Positions 59,831-64,000 of a stretch of DNA of 64,000 nt are shown here, piece after piece. The position numbers were made by a program, and so were the translations under genes. The stretch is from Knoellia sp. Soil729 (lineage in GTDB: Bacteria; Actinomycetota; Actinomycetes; Actinomycetales; Dermatophilaceae): positions 509,677-573,676 of the forward strand of contig NZ_LMSA01000002.1 of the NCBI RefSeq assembly GCF_001427985.1, in the 5' to 3' direction. Every line of letters starts with the position of its first letter. Within the stretch, counting starts at the first letter, position 1. Under the pieces are notes generated by a model. That model searched no databases and was not told the origin of the DNA. It worked only from the letters and a program-made list of their open reading frames with translations.

Positions 59831-61129
59831 TCAGGGGCCGAGGAGGTGCGTCAGGTGCGCGTTGGCGAAGCGGCGGTCAGGGTCGACGCGGTCGCGTACG
59901 CGCTGCACATCACCGAACCGTGGATACAGCCGCGAGAGGTCCTCGGCGCCCAGTGTGTGCAGCTTGCCCCAGTGCGGGCGGCCGGCGTGCTCGCGCACGA
60001 TGCTCTCGAACGCCGCGAACACTCCCCCGTCGTCCATCCGGCGGTACTGGTGCACCGCGACATAGGCGTTCTCCCGCTCGTATGCCGTCGACAGCCAGAC
60101 GTCGTCGGCTCCTGTCGAGCGGACCTCGACAGGGAAGGGCAGCGCCACGTCGTGGGTGTCGATCCAGCCGCGCAGGGCGGAGATCACGGCGGGCAGCGAA
60201 GCGCGCGGGACGGCATACTCGCTCTCGCGGAAACGGACGTCGCGTGAGGTGCAGAACACCTTCCATGAGGTGTCGGTGTACTCCTTGGCCCCGAGCACGC
60301 GCGAGCTGACCCGGTTGAGCCGGGGGACGATGCGCGGGCGGGCCGACGCGACGCGGTTGAGCCCCTCGTAGATGGTGTTGCTGAGGAGCCGCTCGTCGAG
60401 CCACTCCCGCCAGGCGGGCTGCGGCCGCCCCGGGTCGTCGGGCGTGACGCGTGAGTTCCGTTTGAGGAGAACCCGATCGGTGTGCGGGAACCAGTGGAAG
60501 TCGACGTGGTCGAACTCGTGCACCAGCTGCTCGTAGCCCTCGACCACCTCGTCGAGGCGGCCCGGCGACTCGACCGCACGCAGGCGGAAGGCCGGCACGC
60601 ACTGGAGCTCGACCTCCGTGACGACGCCGAACGCACCGAGCCCGACCCGTGCCGCCTGGAAGAGCTCGGCGTCGTGCGAGTCGTCGACCGACACCGTGGA
60701 CCCGTCGGCGAGGACGAGCACCAGTCCCACGACGGCCGAGGCGATGCCCTGGTGGCGGATGCCGGTGCCGTGGGTGCCGGTGGCGATGGCGCCGGCGATG
60801 CCCTGCCGGTCGATGTCACCGAGGTTGGGCAGGGCGAGACCCAGGGCCTCGAGGGCCGGGTTGAGCACGTGCAGCGGAGTGCCCGCGGTGACGCGCACCC
60901 GGCGGCGTGGGCGGTCGACGTCGAGGATGCCGGAGAGGTGCGTGAGTCGCAGCAGCGTGCCGTCCGTCGCGCACAGTGGCGTGAACGAGTGCCCGGCCCC
61001 GACGACGCGGACCCGCTCACCACGGTTCGCCGCCTGTTGCACGGCCCCGGCGACCTGGTCGGCAGAGTGGGGCTCGACGAAGCGTGCCGGCGCCGCGGTG
61101 ACGTTGCCGGCCCAGTTGCTCCACGTCAT
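59831..61129 (-). CDS. FAD-linked sugar-1,4-lactone oxidase (D-arabinono/L-gulono type)
   Basis: 432 residues. N-terminal FAD-binding PCMH domain with VVGAGHSFTPL (candidate covalent flavin His), and the C-terminal ALO domain with the HWGKLH motif near the end. It oxidises an aldono-1,4-lactone or alditol, passing electrons to oxygen or another acceptor. ATG at 61129 overlaps the deaminase/aldolase gene by 4 nt. Confidence 0.9.
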   Translation of the reverse strand: MTWSNWAGNVTAAPARFVEPHSADQVAGAVQQAANRGERVRVVGAGHSFTPLCATDGTLLRLTHLSGILDVDRPRRRVRVTAGTPLHVLNPALEALGLALPNLGDIDRQGIAGAIATGTHGTGIRHQGIASAVVGLVLVLADGSTVSVDDSHDAELFQAARVGLGAFGVVTEVELQCVPAFRLRAVESPGRLDEVVEGYEQLVHEFDHVDFHWFPHTDRVLLKRNSRVTPDDPGRPQPAWREWLDERLLSNTIYEGLNRVASARPRIVPRLNRVSSRVLGAKEYTDTSWKVFCTSRDVRFRESEYAVPRASLPAVISALRGWIDTHDVALPFPVEVRSTGADDVWLSTAYERENAYVAVHQYRRMDDGGVFAAFESIVREHAGRPHWGKLHTLGAEDLSRLYPRFGDVQRVRDRVDPDRRFANAHLTHLLGP

Positions 61130-62295
61130 CCGAAGTTCTGCCCTTCTCCGCGATAGCTCGGCACGGTCTCGACGAAGCGCCCCGCCTCGACGAGGTGGAC
61201 GTGGTCGAAGCGCTCGAGCAGCTCCCCCGCCTTGGCCCCACGCATCCAGACGCGGTCACCGATCGCCAGCCCGTCCGCGGCACGACCGCGCAGCGGGGTC
61301 TGCACCTCCCCCGCTGCCTCGGTGCGGATGAGCGACAGCCCGCGACCCACCGGGCTGGGGACGCGCGACCAGCCGGGCTCGCCACTGGCGACATAGCCCC
61401 CGCTGTATGCCGTGACGACCCCCGTGGTCGGCCGTCGCACCACTGGCAGGGCGTAGGTCATCGCGGGCCGGGGGGTGAAGTCGTCGTAGGCATCGAACAG
61501 GGTGGGCCCGTAGAGGCCCGAGCCGGCCGCGAGCTCGGTGAGGGTGTCGGCGGCCGCGAGTCGGCCGAGGCTCCCCGTGCCGCCACCGTTGACGAAGTCG
61601 AGGTCGGTGAGCGCACGCACGGCCTCGACCAGGGGTGCGCGACGCTCGGCGAGGTCGACGAGCGAGCGCTTCTTGAGCGTCTTGAGGTGGGGCCCGCGAT
61701 CGGGCATCCCGGCCACCTGGGCGTCATAGAACATCACCCCGCTGACGTCGAGGCCATCGTCGAGCGCTGCCCTCGTCACGGCGAGGGCCTCCACCGGGGT
61801 GCGGAGGGGCGAGCGCCGGACCCCGAGGTGGAGCTTCCTGATCCGCAATGAGCAGTCGACGTCAAGGGCGACGCGCAGCCCACTGCCCTCGCCGACCTGG
61901 GCGGTGAGGAACTGCACGTGCTCGATGCTGTCGATGGCGAGAGTGATCTCCTGGCGCAGCTGCTCGTCCTCGGCGACCGTGCGGATCCAGTCCACGTCGA
62001 CGCTCGGGTAGGCCACGAAGACGTCGGTGAACCCTTGGCGCACGAGCCACACGGCCTCGGACACGGCATACGCCATCACTCCGGCGAAGCCGGGACGGTC
62101 GAGCACGCGCCGGAGCAGGCTGCGGCAGCGCACGGACTTGCTCGCGACGCGGATCGGTCGGCCCGCGGCGCGGCGCACGAGGTCCTCGGCGTTGGCGTCG
62201 AAGGCGGCGAGGTCGACGGCCACGAGCGGCGCTGGGAGCCCGGTCGTCGCCGACTCGAGCGCGTCGACGTCGACGAACGGCTCGGTGCGGCTCAT
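61126..62295 (-). CDS. PLP fold-type III amino acid deaminase/aldolase-like protein
   Basis: 389 residues. Alanine-racemase-like N-terminal TIM barrel with PLP lysine in RVASKSVRC (about residues 49-57); C-terminal beta domain ending in a metal-site region (IGDRVWMRGAKAGE). Belongs to the D-threonine aldolase/D-serine dehydratase group. It is the first gene of a two-gene unit with the lactone oxidase. ATG at 62295. Confidence 0.83.
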   Translation of the reverse strand: MSRTEPFVDVDALESATTGLPAPLVAVDLAAFDANAEDLVRRAAGRPIRVASKSVRCRSLLRRVLDRPGFAGVMAYAVSEAVWLVRQGFTDVFVAYPSVDVDWIRTVAEDEQLRQEITLAIDSIEHVQFLTAQVGEGSGLRVALDVDCSLRIRKLHLGVRRSPLRTPVEALAVTRAALDDGLDVSGVMFYDAQVAGMPDRGPHLKTLKKRSLVDLAERRAPLVEAVRALTDLDFVNGGGTGSLGRLAAADTLTELAAGSGLYGPTLFDAYDDFTPRPAMTYALPVVRRPTTGVVTAYSGGYVASGEPGWSRVPSPVGRGLSLIRTEAAGEVQTPLRGRAADGLAIGDRVWMRGAKAGELLERFDHVHLVEAGRFVETVPSYRGEGQNFG

Positions 62296-62353
62296 GCGAT
62301 CCTGCTCTCGGTCGCGCCGCTGCGGTGCGGCGATGGGTGCGGGGACGGAACCT

Positions 62354-63058
62354 TCAGGTCGATGATCCCCGATCGGCGCCCGCCCTCTCGCGCAGGGTGG
62401 CCACGCAGACGCCGGGGCGGGCGAAGGGGTGGAGGTCCGTCACCTCCACCGGAGTGTCCAGCTGCTCGGCCGCTCCCCGAAGCAGGCCGAGGTGGAGGGT
62501 GCAGACCACGTCGGGCCGCTGCCGAGCCAGCTCGATGAAGGGGCAGTGGTGGATGTGCATCTCCGCGCCCCGCGGCCCCTCCTGCCGTGTCTGCGCGAAG
62601 CCGACGCCGTCGAGCACCGTGTCCAGCCGGGCAAGCGGCTCCTGGGCGCCCTGGGGCCCAACCTCGCAAGCCAGCCGTGACCCCCACGCCCGACCGGTGG
62701 CCCCAGCAGCGGACCCCTGTGGGTCGAGTGCCGTGACGACGTCCAAGAGCATGTCGGCCATCAGGCGGTAGCTGCGCGGCCCGGCGTCCTCGACGTGCGC
62801 GGAGTAGAGGACCCGCGGTCGGCCGCGCACCTCTGCCTTCTCGACCCGACGCTCGGCGAGCCGGTCCGCGACGAGGGCGTCGAGGTGGAAGCGGGCGGTG
62901 TTGACGTGCAGCCCGGTCGCCTGCGCGACCTCCACCACCGGCACGGGCGTCCCGGCCGCCTGCAGCTGCGCCAGAACTGCCGCGCGGCGCGCACGCAGCG
63001 GGGTGCGGGCCGCGGGATCGGTGCGCGGCGGGGACTGGCCCGAACGGACTATTGCCAT
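62354..63058 (-). CDS. Winged-helix regulator, SufR/ArsR-like, with C-terminal cysteines
   Basis: 234 residues. N-terminal winged helix (about 25-85: VVEVAQATGLHVNTARFHLDALVADRL) and a C-terminal domain with HHCPFIEL, DVVCTLHLG and PGVCVATL, a three-Cys pattern resembling the Fe-S ligands of SufR-type repressors; an Fe-S cluster is therefore possible but unproven. Start ATG at 63058 lies 6 nt after the -10, so the mRNA is probably leaderless. A palindrome sits in its promoter. No suf genes are in the window. Confidence 0.72.
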   Translation of the reverse strand: MAIVRSGQSPPRTDPAARTPLRARRAAVLAQLQAAGTPVPVVEVAQATGLHVNTARFHLDALVADRLAERRVEKAEVRGRPRVLYSAHVEDAGPRSYRLMADMLLDVVTALDPQGSAAGATGRAWGSRLACEVGPQGAQEPLARLDTVLDGVGFAQTRQEGPRGAEMHIHHCPFIELARQRPDVVCTLHLGLLRGAAEQLDTPVEVTDLHPFARPGVCVATLRERAGADRGSST

Positions 63059-63064
63059 GCCTCC

Positions 63065-63093
63065 ATCATTGAAACGAATATTCGTCGTGTCAA
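63065..63093 (-). promoter_or_regulatory. Autoregulated leaderless promoter of the SufR-like gene
   Basis: Minus-strand TTGACA (63093-63088), 17-nt spacer, AATGAT (63070-63065), with the start codon 6 nt further. The spacer contains ACGAATATTCGT (63074-63085), a 12-bp perfect palindrome ideally placed for repression by the gene's own product. Confidence 0.7.
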
Positions 63094-63120
63094 CTGAACT
63101 TTTCCGAGTGGGGACGCAAC

Positions 63121-63333
63121 ATGAGGGGTCATCAATGGGTCGGGGCGGCGCTGGTCGGCATGGGGGCGGGCGGGGCCGATCGCGCGGAGCACGCCGCACG
63201 AACGGGTCGCCACGTCGTGCCGGCCGCCACCCGGATCACGGTCCTGGAGGTCTACTGCGAGGGCTGCCGCGTGAGCTACGACGCGCACCTGTCGATGCAG
63301 TCGTGCGATGCGGCGCTGTCCCGCACGGCCTGA
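63121..63333 (+). CDS. Possible small Cys-containing protein
   Basis: 70 residues; weak case. The C-terminal VLEVYCEGCRVSYDAHLSMQSC has a CxxC and looks protein-like, while the N-terminus is Gly/Ala-rich. It is divergent from the SufR-like regulator and could be under the same palindrome. No recognised family. Confidence 0.35.
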   Translation: MRGHQWVGAALVGMGAGGADRAEHAARTGRHVVPAATRITVLEVYCEGCRVSYDAHLSMQSCDAALSRTA

Positions 63334-63434
63334 GGAGTCCTGACCGGGCGGCCGTGTCAGGCGCTGGCTGGATCTCTGCGTGATGTGGCACCCCTGCCAC
63401 TAGGGATCGCGCCGCGCACTGTCAGGATCGTCGC

Positions 63435-64000
63435 ATGACCGACGACGTCGCCCTGGGCGCGAACGCGAGCGCCGAGCCCTTCGTGGGCGACCGGCCGCGC
63501 CGGCCCATCCACTACGGATGGGTCATCGCCGCCGTCACGCTCGCCGGGCTGGTGGCCGCAGCGGCCTTCCGGTCCTCCACCGGGGTGCTCCTCGACCCGG
63601 TGGAGCAGGAGTTCGGCTGGTCACGCACGACGACCTCGGGTGCGGTGAGCCTCAACCTTGTGGTCTACGGACTCACGGCGCCGTTCGCCGCAGCCCTCAT
63701 GGAGCGCTTCGGCATCCGCCGCATCGTGACGATCTCGCTCGCCGCCGTCGGGCTGGCGAGCGCCGCCACGACCTTCATGACCTCGCCGTGGCAGCTGTGG
63801 GTGCTCTGGGGCCTCGTCATCGGAATCGGCACGGGCTCGATGGCCCTCGTCTTCGGCGCGATCGTCGCCAACCGCTGGTTCGTGTCCCACCGCGGGCTCG
63901 TCATGGGCATCTTCTCGGCCGCCAATGCCACCGGCCAGCTGGTCTTCCTCCCGGCGATCGCATGGGCCGCGACGCAGCACGGGTGGCGGTCGGCGGCACT
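63435..64000 (+). CDS. Major facilitator superfamily transporter, 3'-truncated
   Basis: The first 188 residues of an MFS transporter; the frame runs off the window. TM helices are seen from about residue 28, with a loop 2-3 motif MERFGIRRIVTISL of MFS. Resembles MFS_1/OFA-like members. ATG at 63435. Substrate cannot be assigned. Confidence 0.85.
   Translation, partial: MTDDVALGANASAEPFVGDRPRRPIHYGWVIAAVTLAGLVAAAAFRSSTGVLLDPVEQEFGWSRTTTSGAVSLNLVVYGLTAPFAAALMERFGIRRIVTISLAAVGLASAATTFMTSPWQLWVLWGLVIGIGTGSMALVFGAIVANRWFVSHRGLVMGIFSAANATGQLVFLPAIAWAATQHGWRSAA

Noticed and set aside
875-62072. GTATGCCG as a Chi or KOPS-like polar sequence
   Set aside because: Copies are equally split between strands over 64 kb; a polar signal would be skewed unless the window spans the terminus.

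Overview
The window is about 70% G+C, uses GTG starts freely, has many 1-10 nt gene overlaps, and carries several promoters placed so close to the start codon that transcripts look leaderless. With SufR-like, HspR, CoxSLM, KorAB, DUF2795 and DUF4242 genes, this points to a high-GC actinobacterium. My best guess is Micrococcales, family Intrasporangiaceae (inference from gene content, not checked). No rRNA, CRISPR array, intact transposase or integrase is visible. One tRNA (Tyr) is present. An 8-mer, GTATGCCG, occurs about 48 times on both strands and in all reading frames, far above chance.

Layout. 1-867: end of a secreted GH12 glucanase. 906-3918: four genes on the minus strand (SDR dehydrogenase, serine beta-lactamase-like hydrolase, methyltransferase, BtuF-like binding protein). 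3964-6378: stress-type genes (DksA/TraR zinc finger, HspR-like repressor divergent from hsp20, small J-domain protein, small hypotheticals). 6379-10255: lower-density accessory stretch with a UPF0158 protein, an orphan membrane protein and an OLD-type ATPase-TOPRIM nuclease. 10256-13501: fused B12-dependent acyl-CoA mutase IcmF behind a palindromic operator. 13566-14805: two tandem single-helix small proteins, aroQ and a Cys-rich small protein. 14891-18225: a two-component system whose kinase is fused in frame to a DUF4173/4153-type membrane protein. 18445-19686: GlxA-type regulator and a small membrane protein around a perfect operator.

19694-28065 is a form II CO-dehydrogenase-like molybdenum hydroxylase locus (coxS-L-M-G plus xdhC, coxE, coxD and a MobA-like cytidylyltransferase). 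28171-36815 is mixed housekeeping (alcohol dehydrogenase, ZIP transporter, DUF1622, DUF2795, tRNA-Tyr, yajQ, pepN, FMN reductase, htpX). 36853-47791 holds a GNAT gene and a partial complex I set, nuoA, B, C, H, I, J, K, L, M, N, with no nuoD, E, F or G, interrupted by a secreted SGNH esterase and a DUF2568 gene. korAB (2-oxoglutarate:ferredoxin oxidoreductase) lies at 54.7-57.7 kb. Together these suggest ferredoxin-linked electron entry, though the missing nuoD makes the complex incomplete as encoded here. A large LuxR-type ATPase regulator (48217-51129) and a three-gene module resembling a type VII secretion-associated hydrolase with partner and lipoprotein (51814-54463) lie between.

The right end holds rarD, then a DUF559/VSR-like nuclease gene enclosed by two 64-nt inverted repeats (58617-59794), a sugar-lactone oxidase, a PLP-fold amino acid deaminase/aldolase-like gene, an autoregulated winged-helix regulator with conserved cysteines, and the start of an MFS transporter cut by the window edge. 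The inverted-repeat nuclease cassette, the dispersed GTATGCCG octamer and the kinase-membrane protein fusion are the most unusual features.
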